The translations under genes were made by a program, and so were the position numbers. Shown piece after piece: positions 47,153 through 59,073 of a stretch of 60,000 nt of DNA. Below the pieces are notes generated by a model. The model worked only from the letters and a program-made list of their open reading frames with translations, searched no databases and was not told the DNA's origin. Position 1 is the stretch's first letter. Every line of letters starts with the position of its first letter. Source of the stretch: Cryptomeria japonica (taxonomy: Eukaryota > Streptophyta > Pinopsida > Cupressales > Cupressaceae); NCBI RefSeq assembly GCF_030272615.1, contig NC_081409.1, forward strand, positions 529,106,291-529,166,290, written 5' to 3'.

Positions 47153-48220
47153 AAGGTTATCGAATTGAGTTTAATCAGATAGGGCTGGAGAGCAGAGGAC
47201 TTGTACCACAAAGCGGTATTCGTCCTGACCAAAGTATAGGCCTACAAGGGAAGTAACACTTTCCATTGCATCTGTATGATGATTTTTCCTCTGTGAGATG
47301 CTATTGATTGTGTAAGTAGCGAATTGCTTAAGTATGGTCAATACCAAATCCTTATACCGAGACAACTTCAACTACTTAACTCGATAGGAACCCATCACTT
47401 GGTTTACAGTAAGTTTAGAATCTCTATGGATGTGGATGTTCTTTACTCCCATGGCAATCGCGACACAGAGTCCTGCAATCAGGGCCTCATACTCGACGAT
47501 GCTATTGGTACAATGAAATTCTAAACGGAAAGAGAGAGGAACTGGCTTTCCTTCAGGTGAGACAAAAACCACACCTACACCTGAGCAAGTTGGACACCTT
47601 GAACCATCAAAATACATGTCCCACATGGAGTCCTGGTTAATGATCAGAACATCCTTATTGGGGAAGAGGTCTAAGGTGGGAAAAGACTTGTCTAAGGGAG
47701 CGTCAACTAGCTGATCAACAATGACCTGCCCTTTGATTGACTTCTGAGTTATGAAGTGTAGGTCAAATTCAGAGAGCAACATCACCCACTTGGCCATCTT
47801 TCCTAAGAGATTAGATTTTGCAAAGAGGTTCTTGAGGATATCATTTTTAGCAGTGACTTATGTTTTTGCATGGAGGAGGCAGTGTCTCAGATTTTAAGAC
47901 GCGAAGACAAGGGCCAAGCACTATTTTTCCACAGTAGAATATTGGGTTTCATATTCTATTAAATTACGGTTGATGTAATAGACTTCTCTTTCCAGCCCTT
48001 CATCATCGTGTTGGGCTAATAATGTCGCTAAAGTGTGAGATGAAGCTGAAACATACATGAAGAAAGGTCTATCAGACATAGCTGGAATTAGGATAGGGGG
48101 ATTAGCTAGGTAATCCTTGATGGAATCAAATTCCTTTTGACATTTGTCATTCCATTTGAAATGGGTATCTTTCTTTAGAAATCGTGTAAAAGGGAGGGTA
48201 CGATCAACCAATTGTGCCAC
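47153..48220 (-). pseudogene. Element F dual RNase H region
   Basis: The first RNase H: FKWNDKCQKEFDSIKDYLAN and REVYYINRNLIEYETQYSTV. After stops, a connector with KGQVIVDQLVDAPLDK leads to the second RNase H: MWDMYFDGSRCPTCSGVGVV, CTNSIVEYEALIAGL and IHIHRDSKLTVNQV. The YFDGS and HRDS parts carry acidic residues of the second domain. Two RNase H domains agree with Tat membership. Confidence 0.82.
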
Positions 48221-49270
48221 AAACCGATGAATGGTCTGGATCTTCCCCTGCAGGATATGAAGCTGAGAAATAATTCTTAGGTGGAGGCATGTTCACAATA
48301 GCCTCTATCTTATCCATATCTATTTCGATTCCTCGATGAGAGATAATGAATCCTAGGAGCTTCTCGGCGTCAAAACCAAAGACACACTTAAGAGGATTCA
48401 GTCTTATTTTATACAATCGGAGTCTTTCAAAGACTAGATGTAGATTTTTAATATGGATTTCACGCGCTAAGGATTTTACCAAGATATCATCAATATAGTC
48501 TTCCAAGACCTTATGGATAAATCATGGAATATCAAGGTCATGACTCATTGATAGGTCGCTCCTGTGTTCTTCAACCCAAATGACATGATGATATAGTAAA
48601 AGGTCCCCCAAGGGGTTGTGAAAGCAACTTTATATTGATCTTCTGGGTTAATACGGATCTGGTTATAACCTGAGAAGTTGTCCATGAATGAGAGTAAAGC
48701 ATACCTTGCAGTTGAATCCGTGATCATATCGATAATAGGGAGAGTAAAGTCATCCTTGAGGGAGGCTTTGTTCACATCCCAAAAATCAATGCAAATACGG
48801 ATATGACCATCGGGTTTGCTTATCAGAGCAATGCTTGAGATCCAAGGTGAATAGTCAATAGGCTGGATAAAGCCAACTTTTAGGAGTTTCTCTATCTCAA
48901 CCTTGACTAATAAATCCACTTTAGGATTCATCTTTCGAATCTTTTGCTTCACCAGCTTAGCATCAGGACTAAGCACAATGTTGTGTACCACAATGGACTC
49001 ATCAATGCCAGGCATCTCTTCATAAGACCAAGAAAAGATGTCAAGGAATTGATATAGAAAGTTGGAATATTCTTTGAATTCTTTGGGGGATAAGCATTTT
49101 CCCACTTTTATGACCTTGTCGAGAGTCTTACCGCTCATGATGACGTTGGTAGTTTCTCCACTAAGGAGCGCACTACGGTCTTCTAGATGAGGTATATACA
49201 TTTGTTCTTCATTGTGAGATAGAGACACCCCCTGTGAAATAGATTCCCTAAAGTATTCCTGGGTATTCAA
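48204..49270 (-). pseudogene. Element F reverse transcriptase region
   Basis: Frame 49270-48545 has IRKMNPKVDLLVKVEIEKLL, YSPWISSIALISKPDG, FWDVNKASLKDDF (usual form FRDLNKA), LSFMDNFSGYNQIRINPED and FGLKNTGATYQ. A one-base insertion near 48515 moves it into the next frame, which has MEDYIDDILVKS (the YxDD site), LNPLKCVFGF and GFIISHRGIEIDMDK. The frame shifts again near 48250. The copy is inactive. Confidence 0.85.
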
Positions 49271-49479
49271 GCAATATGGGAATCAACGCTTATGATGATA
49301 AGAGGGAAGCCCATCATATGCACCCAAAATTTCCTTCAAGGATTCTTCCGAAGGGAAAAGATCTAAGGGAATCTCGTTAGGTGATACACCAACATCAATG
49401 AGTTCCAGATGAACAAGTTTTAAAGGAAGGGGATCGACTGAAAACATGTTAATAGTTAACCATGGTTTCGCCTTTCAAC

Positions 49480-49650
49480 CCGTATGATGGTATCCTAGTC
49501 CGGTATTGTGGTAATGAGGTTTGGCTTCTAAAGGAATTTAGATGCCTTGCTCATTAGGTCCACAACCCTTTCCATCATATCCAAGTTGAGACACAAGCTT
49601 GTATCTAGGACCCTAGATGTTTTGTAATTCCTTGAATGATGGTGGTTTTG
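49480..49650 (-). pseudogene. Element F G-patch motif between protease and reverse transcriptase
   Basis: On minus: GPRYKLVSQLGYDGKGCGPN, then EQGI, an in-frame stop, IPLEAKPHYHNTGLGY. The spacing is the same as in element G. The surrounding linker (49270-49930) is in broken frames, with ELIDVGVSPNEIPLDLFPSE near 49400. Confidence 0.6.
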
Positions 49651-49936
49651 TATAGAAGAGATGATCGACATGATAAGTATCACCTGGCTTTATAGACGCA
49701 TAATCATCTCTCATAGCTGAGGTGAATGAGATCCTGGGAAAGCTTAAATGGACGTGATCCACTTTTTAATCACCAACATGAGAGTCAGTGAAATCCAAAG
49801 AACCCCAATTGTCACCCAAACATGCATTCACTTTTGATAGAGAAGGTGATTTAGCTAGGGAAGGTTTTATGGGTGTGGACTCCAATATTTTCACCTTAGG
49901 AGTATCTACCTTTGCGGATTTTTCTTTCGAATAATC

Positions 49937-50767
49937 CTACTTCTTAGGTGATCTCTCCTTTTTAACAAATTCCTTAGTGACTTCTTCCTTCTTGCGCTCT
50001 TCCTTTTTAGGGGATGAGACAAAAGCAAAAGTTATGATCGAAGAAGACAAAGTGGGTATATAATTTTGAAACGAAGGTGTAATAGAATCCTGACCGACTG
50101 TGACTATTTGACATAACTCTATAGCCTCGGGATCAACCTTAACCATGACAACCTGATTATTAGCCACAAAATTCACGGATCCATGAAGTGTAGATGAAAT
50201 AACTCCCAAAGCATGTAGCCATGGTCTGCTTAAAAGAAGATTGTATGATAAAGGGCTTGGAATAACATTCACAAGTTTTGGAATAGTAACTAGTCCAACC
50301 TTCAAGGAGAGTATGACAGTCCTCACAAAGGTATTACCACTATTATCGAAACCTCAAATGAACAAGGAAGAGGCTACCAAATAATTTGGGTCTACCTTGA
50401 TCTTTGGTAACAAGTCTAAACCACAAACGTTCACTGCTGAACTTGTATCAACAAGTTTTTGCCTAATGCCAATGCCATTCACATGAACAATGATCACTAA
50501 CGGATTTGCTAAATTCCTCACTTCGAGAGGTGGAAGTTCATGCGGATAAAAGGTAAAATTTGGTGAATCTACATGAATATGATTCATCGGTGCATTCACA
50601 TCAGCCAGTCTCACAGAGGAAGGTAGCAAAATCTTTTGCAAAGCTTCTTGTAGCATACCTTGATACATCAGGGCGGTTTGAAGCAAATTCCAAAGTGAGA
50701 TCTTAGCCAGAGTAGCCTTAAGTTGCTTGATAAGATCATAATCACTTGGTCGCTTGTCTGCTGGCAA
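49937..50767 (-). pseudogene. Element F protease
   Basis: On minus, ALPADKRPSDYDLIKQLKAT and a coiled LQTALMYQGMLQEALQKILL part lead to LVIIVHVNGIGIRQKLVDTS, then SAVNVCGLDLLPKI. Active-site D-T-G is D-T-S here. A stop near 50354 is followed in the same frame by FVRTVILSLKVGLVTIPKLV, NVIPSPLSYNLLLSRPWLHA and a Lys/Glu-rich end at 49937. This matches the retropepsin fold order (D-T-G, then YNLLLGRPWLH). Confidence 0.78.
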
Positions 50768-51208
50768 AGGTGCCTTAGGAAGGATGGGTTGGGAAGGAGG
50801 TAGAGAGGTTCAAGGTGGTTTAGGAACTTGTTTGTTCTTCTTAGTGTTATACGTGTGAGCAATAGTATTATAAGATGGTTTCTTGGATTGCATAATTCTA
50901 GTGTATAAATAAAAAACTTCTCCTTTGAAAGGTTTTCCATTAATGATCTTGACTCTCTTAGGAGAACTTACCACTGTCACATGGATGTAAGGTCTCTTAG
51001 GCCTTTGTGGGGCCGCAGAGATAACAATGACATTCACATACCCTTAATTTTTGCATGAGGATGTCGTGGAGGATGACTCACCCTTTACATCTCTTTTAGG
51101 AGAAGGTGGTTCAAGGAAGTCATCCAAGACTTTATCCAGCATATCAAAATCATCCTTTGAGAACGCCTTATCAAAGGCATCGAACTCTAAGAAGAAAAGA
51201 TTGGACAT
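50768..51208 (-). pseudogene. Short N-terminal frame of element F replacing gag
   Basis: On minus the first ATG (51206-51208) is only 27 bases from the 5' LTR. It opens MSNLFFLEFDAFDKAFSKDD, and 54 codons run to TAA (51044-51046). The same frame goes on with SAAPQRPKRPYIHVTVVSSP and KPFKGEVFYLYTR into the protease region (stop near 50813). No capsid domain and no CCHC knuckle are present in the 440 bases before the protease region. Either gag was deleted, or this is a lineage that uses Gag made by other elements. Confidence 0.6.
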
Positions 51209-51213
51209 TAAGA

Positions 51214-51235
51214 ATTCACGTTCGGTTCACCAAAA
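51214..51235 (-). other. Candidate primer-binding site of element F
   Basis: On minus, TTTTGGTGAACCGAACGTG follows the LTR end CCCCTACA directly. The tRNA was not identified. Confidence 0.5.
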
Positions 51236-52405
51236 TGTAGGGGAGGAGATTTGCCCGCTTCCAAGATGATGAATCTTAGAAGGCAAATTAGTCTGCCACT
51301 ACCTCTTCAAACTGGCGCTAAGATGAGCCAGGGGATAACAACTAAACTAACTAAAACACAAAATTACAATGTAGGAATAACAAATATACAAAAATTGAGT
51401 TTATAGAATATTGTAATACCAAAAGGAAATTATACCTTCTAGTTGGGGAGCTCTCAGGTTTCGAACGCCAGCGCAGGGCGCGAATAGCAGTGCGGCACAT
51501 TGTTGTCTATACGACCCATGAATAGAGGGATCAAAATATGGTTTTGTGCAGAGCATCCTACACGCGGAATCTGTTTGTCACCTACACACACTGAGATGGG
51601 GAAAATTGTTGGAGCTATATAGGGGCCTGCCTCAGTTAGACCCTCGCTTAGGTGTTTCCACCACCACAGACATCCGAATAGATAAATTAGAAAGAGATAA
51701 ATAAATTGATAACTTGGTAAATAGGAAATAGATGCTAATAGAAACTATGCTTCACCTAACGAAAGCAAATTCCTATTGCATGCATTAAATATTGGAAATG
51801 TTGGAAATATTGGAAATAATGAATACACTTTGATAATAGATGCAATCAATAATGCAAAGGACTCATTGCATGTAAGTAAAATAGATAAAAGAGAAGACAA
51901 GGCGTGAAGCCAAACCCCTCCTTGTTGATGGTACGAGCGTGAAGAAGCTCACAATAATTTTCGTTGGTAAGAGCCACCACAAGATGGTCACAACTTGATA
52001 TTGATAGAGTGTATGATCGAGAGTATGAAGAGAGAAATATGATATCAAGAGTGCAATAAGAGCCAAGAGCCAAAAACCCAAGATGGGAACCCTTCAAAAT
52101 GAGCTAGGAAGGATTCATAAACCCGAAAAGGGGCACGAAGAGCTATTATGATGAAATGCAAGCCAAGGGACACGTGTCAGCTAGCATCCAACTCACTGCC
52201 AGATTCGAGATTCCACTAGCTTTTCGGGACATTAGCACAACGCATGAACATCACCGCATTACGCTGCCATCCATCCAAAAGTAGGCCCAAAGGGGCTTTT
52301 AAGGCATTTCGAGGCACTTTGTCTTTTGAATCCAAGATTCCAAAATAACATAGTTTTGATCATGGATTTGTCATAAATGCACTGGGTGGAATTTAGGACA
52401 CTAAA
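51236..52405 (-). repeat. Element F 5' LTR
   Basis: 1,170 bp, uninterrupted partner of 20706-21537 plus 41973-42338. A minus-strand TATA-like CCTATATAG is at plus 51615-51623. The outer end is mutated (AAA instead of ACA) but is followed directly by the CCATA duplication at 52406-52410. Confidence 0.9.
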
Positions 52406-52410
52406 CCATA

Positions 52411-52860
52411 TCAATTTTGTCCTTTACTTGCAATATAAATTTTTTCCCATGATATACTCAAGAATCTCCAACTAGCAATAATTAATCAAATATTTTAATG
52501 CAATCAGCAAAGGAGAAATAAGATCACACACAGGCAGATCAAAACCACAAAAACTTCAAACTTTAATTTTAACCCAAATGATCTTTGAAATTCAACATCA
52601 AACCTTCATACAAATCTTTACGTGAAAGCTTCGATCAAACCAATCATCCCACTCCATTGACTTGGATAGATCTTCCACCATCAAAGACAATCTTCTTCAG
52701 AAGGGTTTCCATCCTCCATAAGGTTTAGATGAAATGTGTCAATCTCCAAAACCTCAAAGGTTTTCTCTAGAGAGAAATGTAATAAATCTTAAATATCCCT
52801 CAAATGAACTTCACAACACCTTTTTATAACTTCAAGCTCATCGCCCTAATTAGGGTTGTG
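52411..52860 (-). other. Flank of element F, possible LTR part of an older minus-strand element
   Basis: Continues the sequence that ends at 20705. On minus, GTTATAAAAAGGTGTTG (plus 52815-52831) looks like a TATA box, followed by a CT-rich region that could be a transcript start. Together with 19471-20705 it could be the R and U5 part of an LTR. No open frame. Confidence 0.35.
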
Positions 52861-54214
52861 CAACTTTTAATTTAATTTCTAAATTAACCTTATGTCTCCC
52901 TTAGAACCAATATTAAGTTACTTTATAAAATCATTGTAGACGTCTAAAATTAATTAAATTAAATATTTAATTAATTTATCCTTTCTACATAGTTAATCAA
53001 CTTAATTATGTCATCCTTTATCCTTCTCAGAATTAATTAAATTAAATTTAATTAATCCTATCACTATAGTCCAATAATTGATTTATTAAATAAATCAATT
53101 ATCCCCTATTCTTCTAAAGTCCTCAAATTAATTAATTCCTCTAAATTCCTTTTAGTTAATTAATTTAAATTAATTAACTAAATCACGTGATTCATACAAA
53201 TCACTTCTCCTAATCCACACTTAGCCTAATTAATTCTTCTAGAAGGCCACTTAATATTATTTATGAATTTTTAATTCCTCCACTCATTCTCTCTCCTCTT
53301 GTCAAATCCTCCTACAAATCCCACTTGTCTTCTAATCTCTTATTAATCCTCCTAATCACCATTTCTAATCATTTGCTAGTGGTTAATCCGCATGATTAGC
53401 CACCAAGTCAACCAATTTCCATAAATGGCTTGTTCGCTCTTGTCCCCTTCACCTTCCAACCTTAAATACACCTAATCGATTCATTTCAAGAATTTCAGAA
53501 TTCCCCATTCTCCTAGGCACTTTCACCTTCTCAAGGAATTTTTAATTCCTTTTCCCCATTTCCTTTCCCCATGCAATCCATTATTTGGGAATTCTTAATT
53601 CCCTTGTCCTCTCCCAATGAATTTTAAATTCCTTTTTATTCCCCAAGGTACTTGAGGATCTCTTCCCCATGCACCCTGTGGAGTGTGGAGACAAGAAATG
53701 CCTTTATGGAAAATCTCTTGGTCTCCACACTTTGTCCTCTCAATCCATGTCCCCACCTTCCTTCAATCTCCACGCTTGATTCATCTTCAATCTCAACCAT
53801 CTATTCATCTCCCTTCCAATCTATAAATTGGGGTCTCCTCCCCTTCATTTCTCATCTCATATTCAAGTAATCTCATGTTGTTCATTTGTGTTTAGAATCA
53901 TTTCCTTAGCATCCTCGTTGTAGTCAATTAGCATCCTTGATCACTTAGCATCCATAGTCATCCACATCCTCCATCTATTTGAACACTCATCATTCCATCC
54001 TCCCATCCATTTATTGTGGATTTGGAGAGAAAACCACATATCAACAAGGAGCACATCAAATCAAGTGGAGCATTTGGGCGCATTCCACTTCATCCATTGC
54101 TCAATCTGAAGGAGAAGGTAAAATAGAAAGGTATAAATGATTTATTATATGTTTTGAAATGTTTTATTTGAATACTAACCATTGAATCTTGCTTTTCGTG
54201 TTTTCCCCTCTTCA
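52861..54214 (+). repeat. Element I 5' LTR (start unresolved)
   Basis: The right end CCCCTCTTCA at 54205-54214 is followed directly by a primer-site-like sequence. A plus-strand TATA box CTATAAATTGGGG is at 53821-53833, about 380 bp before the LTR end, which suits U3-R-U5. Upstream lies an A+T-rich zone with many TTAATTAA words (52930-53230). The left boundary could not be fixed because the 3' LTR is outside the window; 52861 is only a working limit. Confidence 0.6.
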
Positions 54215-54240
54215 TTTCGGCACGCCTGGTGGGACCCACA
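54215..54240 (+). other. Primer-binding site of element I
   Basis: TTTCGGCACGCCTGGTGGGA follows the LTR end directly, similar in form to TGGCGCCC sites of plant Ty3/gypsy elements. tRNA not assigned. Confidence 0.6.
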
Positions 54241-57012
54241 TCCCTAACTTCTAATCAAATTTGGAGTTTTTGTGATTTTTAGCTCGTAGGTCTTGGTTTG
54301 ATGTTTGTGTCTACAAATTGACACATCCACCTTGCTAGTTCAATGCCTTTGCCACTAATCGAGGTATACACTGAAATTAAAAATTTTCTAACCCACCTTT
54401 TGCAGGTTTTCTATACATCAACGTCTGTGATTTTATTTGACGCCTCCGTCTAGTGTCTGTTGACACTTAGTTTTTGAGCTTAAATTTAGCTTTCTTGCTT
54501 TCTTTATAAACTAAATATACAAAAACAACACAAAAGGATTATAAAGAACAAAAATAAGTTAGGTTATTAGTTTGTTTTTCTGTTTTAGCAATCTTTCAAG
54601 CAAATTAGTTAGGCTTCCTCAGGTTTTTAGCGTACCAGCGTTTGCACAGACTCATCGATGTTTTCCCATTGCTTCAACGCCCACGTTGAGACAGAAAAGC
54701 CCATCAAGATTTTTAAATTTCAAATTTCAAAATTTGAATTTCAACTAACTCTCTCGACATTTAATTTTCCTTCTTTGATGTATGCGCTTAGGATCAATGT
54801 CTGCGTGGTGGTATTTTTAAGTTCAAAATTTAAAATTTTGAATTTCTATCATAATTTCTCGCTTTCTGTCTAATAGTTTGTGTGCAAACTCTTTCAACGT
54901 CTGCACAAATGTTTCAATGTCTACGCAGACATTTTGGCGTTTGCGCCTGTGGTTCAACGTCTTCGCTGTTACCTTAGCATTTTTGTGTTACTAATCTAAG
55001 TCTTAGTTTTTACTGGTTTCTTGTTTGTCCAAGGCCTTAATATCAGACTACTAACAATTTTCCTTGCAGCATTGCTTATCAAAGTCATTTTTTATCACTA
55101 GTATAGTTTTCTTTCTTGCATTTTAGTGTAGAAAATATATACATGTGGGATTAAAAATTAACTAGTGTCTTTTGTGTCTTGTGCACTTGCACACATGTTT
55201 GGGTGGACCCATCGTTGTGCTTAAGTATCCTCTCCTCTCGCCTTCGCGGATCTTGGGTGTAAAAGAAAGAGCAATCAACAACACCCACTTTTTTATTTTG
55301 TAGAGGGGTATTCTTGATTGGGGATTTCATCACCCTATAAGGGTACTTCGAATTGGGACATGTTGGGGATATCAACTCTCCTAGCGCGATCTCAAGTGGG
55401 TTTTCACGAGCCACTATATAAATAAGATGGTCAGGCAGTTGAGGTGCTGAGTGAATTCGACGTATGTGGGGGCCCTCCCCACACTGATAAGCTCAGTTAA
55501 AGCCTTAAGTGGCTTTATTCGAGAATCCTTCATCATTGGATTGGTGATCCCTCAGAAATTACACTAAGAATTAGTTTTAGTAGCCAAAATCCTACATTTG
55601 ATAGTGTAGGGGATGCAGATCGTACCATGAAGTTACCTCTCATGTACCTGCTTAGGATGAGACATGAATTCCCCATATCATAGATCCTTGGATCTTTGGG
55701 GTGAGAGAATCTGGTATGCCCAAGAAGTGAGTGCACTATAAGGGGGAGCCAGTGCTACCAGAGTCTTTATTTGTCCGCCTGAGTGAGGTATCGCTTGTGC
55801 GAGAGGCCTATCAAGTGGTTTCCACTTTCCAACCTTAAGTCGTATGTCTTAAAAACATGTCTTCATTTGTGCAAAAACCTATCAAATTTGTTTGGGCTAA
55901 TCTAGGCCCCCATCACTTTCACGCTCAATTGTTGAAGCGTTACACTTGGCCAATGTTTATAATTTGGTAATGTATTCTTGCCAACAGTAGTTAACAATTA
56001 CCAACCTCCAAAACATTTTCCAAACATTTTCCCAAAAATTCGACAACCTTCCAATCCAAATTTTCATGTCCAAATCATTTTCCAACCCACTAATTCCCTT
56101 CATGCCCACGTCAACCAAACATCCCAAGAGGTCAATCGGTCGTCAAGTCAGGAAGAAGAAGCCTAGTTTGAAGAAAACACTCAAGCGTAACAAGTTCCTT
56201 TATATCAATCACAAACTCTTGTTGAAACATAAAACCTTTTTGCATCACTTCCGTGATTACCTTCGTGGTCACAACAACGATTTTGATGAAGAATCTCTAA
56301 GGGAACGTGCTTTCCAACAGAGGCCAAGCCTTTCACAATCCATTAATAGGAGTGGTTGTATTAACTTATCCTACCTGCCTAAGAATCCCATCACCTATTG
56401 AGTCATCCTAGGGCAACCTTTCCCTTTCACCACACTTGTTTTCCATAATCAATTTCCTTTGCTTCCACACTCACCATTCAATCATCTTCTAAGGAATTAG
56501 CACAATCAAATCCAATCAATCCCTATCCTTAATCAATCAATCAATCAAATCAACCTCATCCAAAGGTTCACATCTTTGTGAAAGTTTAATTTAGACCTTA
56601 TCTTAAATCAATCATCATTTGGCTTTGTGCTTGGGGAAGAATCTACCCCAAGTACCCTTGCCTAATCATTTGGGTTGATCAAAACCCTAATCCTTTTTGC
56701 CCTATTTTCCTTGGGAACACAAGTCCGTCCAATGTAAGAGAAGTTTAATCAATTGATCCTAATCCTAAGGTCTAAATTGTACTTAGCCTAGTTGTCACCT
56801 CGTTTGTGGTTCACATCAATTCTACATCTTCTAAGATGTCATTCTAAATCCAATGAATCTTGTCCTAATCTAAGGACCCTATCCAAAAACAATTTCAATC
56901 AACATCAAAATTTTCTAAGTCCAATCATCACTTCCTCTCATCTAAATCTCGCATCAACCTTCACTTCCAAGGTCACCTGTGTATGGTCTTAACTTGTGCT
57001 CAAAAGGCGAAA
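54241..57012 (+). other. Long leader of element I
   Basis: No gag domain here. 54420-54970 repeats short words of the type CAACGTCTGC and GCGTTTGCGC; a pair of TTTCAAA..ATTTGAATTTC blocks lies at 54708-54745 and 54815-54846. Frames at 55978-56166 and 56066-56401 on plus are short. The latter (111 residues) is very basic (GRQVRKKKPSLKKTLKRNKF) and could be a remnant of an extra frame upstream of gag, as in Ogre elements, but nothing else supports this. 56420-57000 is non-coding. Confidence 0.5.
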
Positions 57013-59073
57013 ATGGCACCTGAAGACTTTGGAATGCCCGATACTAGTATCTTCTACAATCAAGATCCACCACATCAAGAGGAACAACTTGTCGATATAC
57101 ACCCGACCTCTCTCCACATGTGCAAACATTCATAAATGACCCTTATAACCAAGACATGATGCCAATAGGCTTGTAGCCAAACTCATCGCCCAAGGGGCAC
57201 GCTTACCCCTCGACTTCGACATAACCATCCTTGATAGGCTTCCGCAAGGCAACCTTGTGAACAACTCCATCCTTGATCCTCTTCTACATCCTCAACTCAC
57301 GACATCTACACCTGCAACTTCTATTCCTATGACAACATTCCCTCAACTCTCCATTCCTCCACATGTTTCCAATCCACCAGATTCATTCGTCCCCCTTCAC
57401 AACATGGCTAATTACATCAACACGAGCTTATCTCCCGTTACCACGGTTTGAGGATCATAAGCTCCCAACACTTCACAACCCCATCGTTCTTCATATCAAT
57501 ACATTAGTGGTGGTGGTGGAATCCCCTCCTCATCCTACCAAATACCAACGAATCACTACATTCCTAATGTCCAAAGTCAACAACCTAACATCCTAAAGGA
57601 GATTCAAGACATGAAATACCTCATCAAAAATCTCAAGGAAGGGAACAATAAAAGACCTTATTTTTCCAGGAAATATGTCCATCTCCTTATGACCCATCCA
57701 TCTCTGTCGCCCCATACCCACCTGGTTTTGAGATAATCAAATTCAAAAAATACAAAGGCGAGGGTGATCCTAAACATCATATTCGTGAATTCTATTTCTT
57801 ATGCCAAGAGGTCTCCTATAGTGACAACTATCTTAGGAGACTTTTCCCAAAAATCCTTATAGAAGAGGACCTTGCTTGGTTCTCCGCTCTACCTCAGGGC
57901 TCTATCACATCATTCCCCGACTTGGTCAAAAAATTTGTGGATCATTATGCCTATAACATTGAGAATGATGCTTCTATGATAGACTTATGCAACACAAAGC
58001 AGAGTCCTAGAGAAACCTTCACCAATTTCCTTCAAAGATGGCAAAATCTCATTAAAAGATTCCCTTGGAAAATACTAGAGCCGAATCAGGTTAAATTATT
58101 TCAACACAACTTGATACCAAAATTGTCCAAACCATTGACTTGTCAGTTCTTGACCTCCTTTGCGGAAATTTCCAAGAATGGTATAGCTTTAGAGCATGTG
58201 CTTCTAGAGGATGGAACTATAAAACCTTATCAAAAGTCAAATCAGAATTCCTCCTTTTATAATGACAAGCCAAAATTTTGGTCCAAGAACAAAAATGTCG
58301 TCAATGATGGGGTCACCGATGCCAAGCGCGTCCAAACCATTGCCGCACCATCCAAGCTCACCACCACCAAAAACTTCTTCAATAACCGATCTAGTCCCCG
58401 CAACCAATCCAACGCTCATGATCAATCCCAACCTCGCAACACTACTTCTGTCCCTGGTCGCCCTCCCTGACTCAACAATCAGCTTGAGTATACCCGACTA
58501 GGTGAGCCCATTGAAGTTATTTTCCAAAATCTTGCAAAGGTCGACACCGTTGTCTTCTCGATGACATGCCCTTTTGATCCTAATCAACCTAAACCCCAAT
58601 GGTATAATGAGAATGAATATTGTGACTACCATCGCATCAATGGTGATGACACACATAAGTGCATGAAACTTAAGAACTATATCCAAGACCTTATTGATAA
58701 GGGTGATATTGAGGTTGATGTTGCAAAACATGGTAACTCCAATGATAAGCTTAAAATGTACCAAGACCCATTCCCCAAACATGGTCAGGACAAGTCCTCA
58801 TCATCTAACAATGTCAATTATGACTACATTAATTATGTCTCTAGCTCTGATTCCCTAGTAGGTCACATAGAACCCACTGATATCCATGTAAATACCATCA
58901 AAATCCAAGGAGCTAACCCTCCTCCTACCCCTTATACACCCAGAGTTACCATGCAAGGTTTCCCTCCCCCACAATCATTTGTGCAAACCTCTCAATCCAA
59001 AATAGTTATCCAAGGAGCTTCACCCTCAAATAATCGCAATGTGACCACCTGCCGAGGGAGAGTAACCGTCTAG
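57013..59073 (+). pseudogene. Element I gag
   Basis: Starts MAPEDFGMPDTSIFYNQD at 57013, changes frame near 57120 (RLVAKLIAQGARLPLDFDIT and a Pro-rich part, SGGGGIPSSSYQIP) and again near 57662. The main frame has FEIIKFKKYKGEGDPKHHIR, LCNTKQSPRETFTNFLQRWQ and NLIPKLSKPLT of the gag capsid domain, and a zinc knuckle CDYHRINGDDTHKC, in which the usual GH is GD. Stops are TGA at 58468 and TAG at 59071. After the knuckle the sequence is Pro/Ser-rich. It is the particle protein, inactive in this copy. Confidence 0.85.

Larger units (their letters stand above)
20706..52405 (-). mobile_element. Element F: Tat-like Ty3/gypsy retrotransposon, gag-less, host of element G
   Basis: The LTRs start TGTAGGGG (plus sense) at 20706 and 51236; the left one is split by element G and resumes at 41973-42338. 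Both ends are flanked by CCATA (20701-20705 and 52406-52410). On minus the order is LTR (52405-51236), primer site, short N-terminal frame, protease, G-patch region, reverse transcriptase, two RNase H domains and integrase; then an antisense PMD gene on plus and the 3' LTR. Two RNase H domains are the mark of the Tat lineage. No capsid or zinc-knuckle gag is present. The many differences between LTRs and the broken frames show an old copy. Confidence 0.9.
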
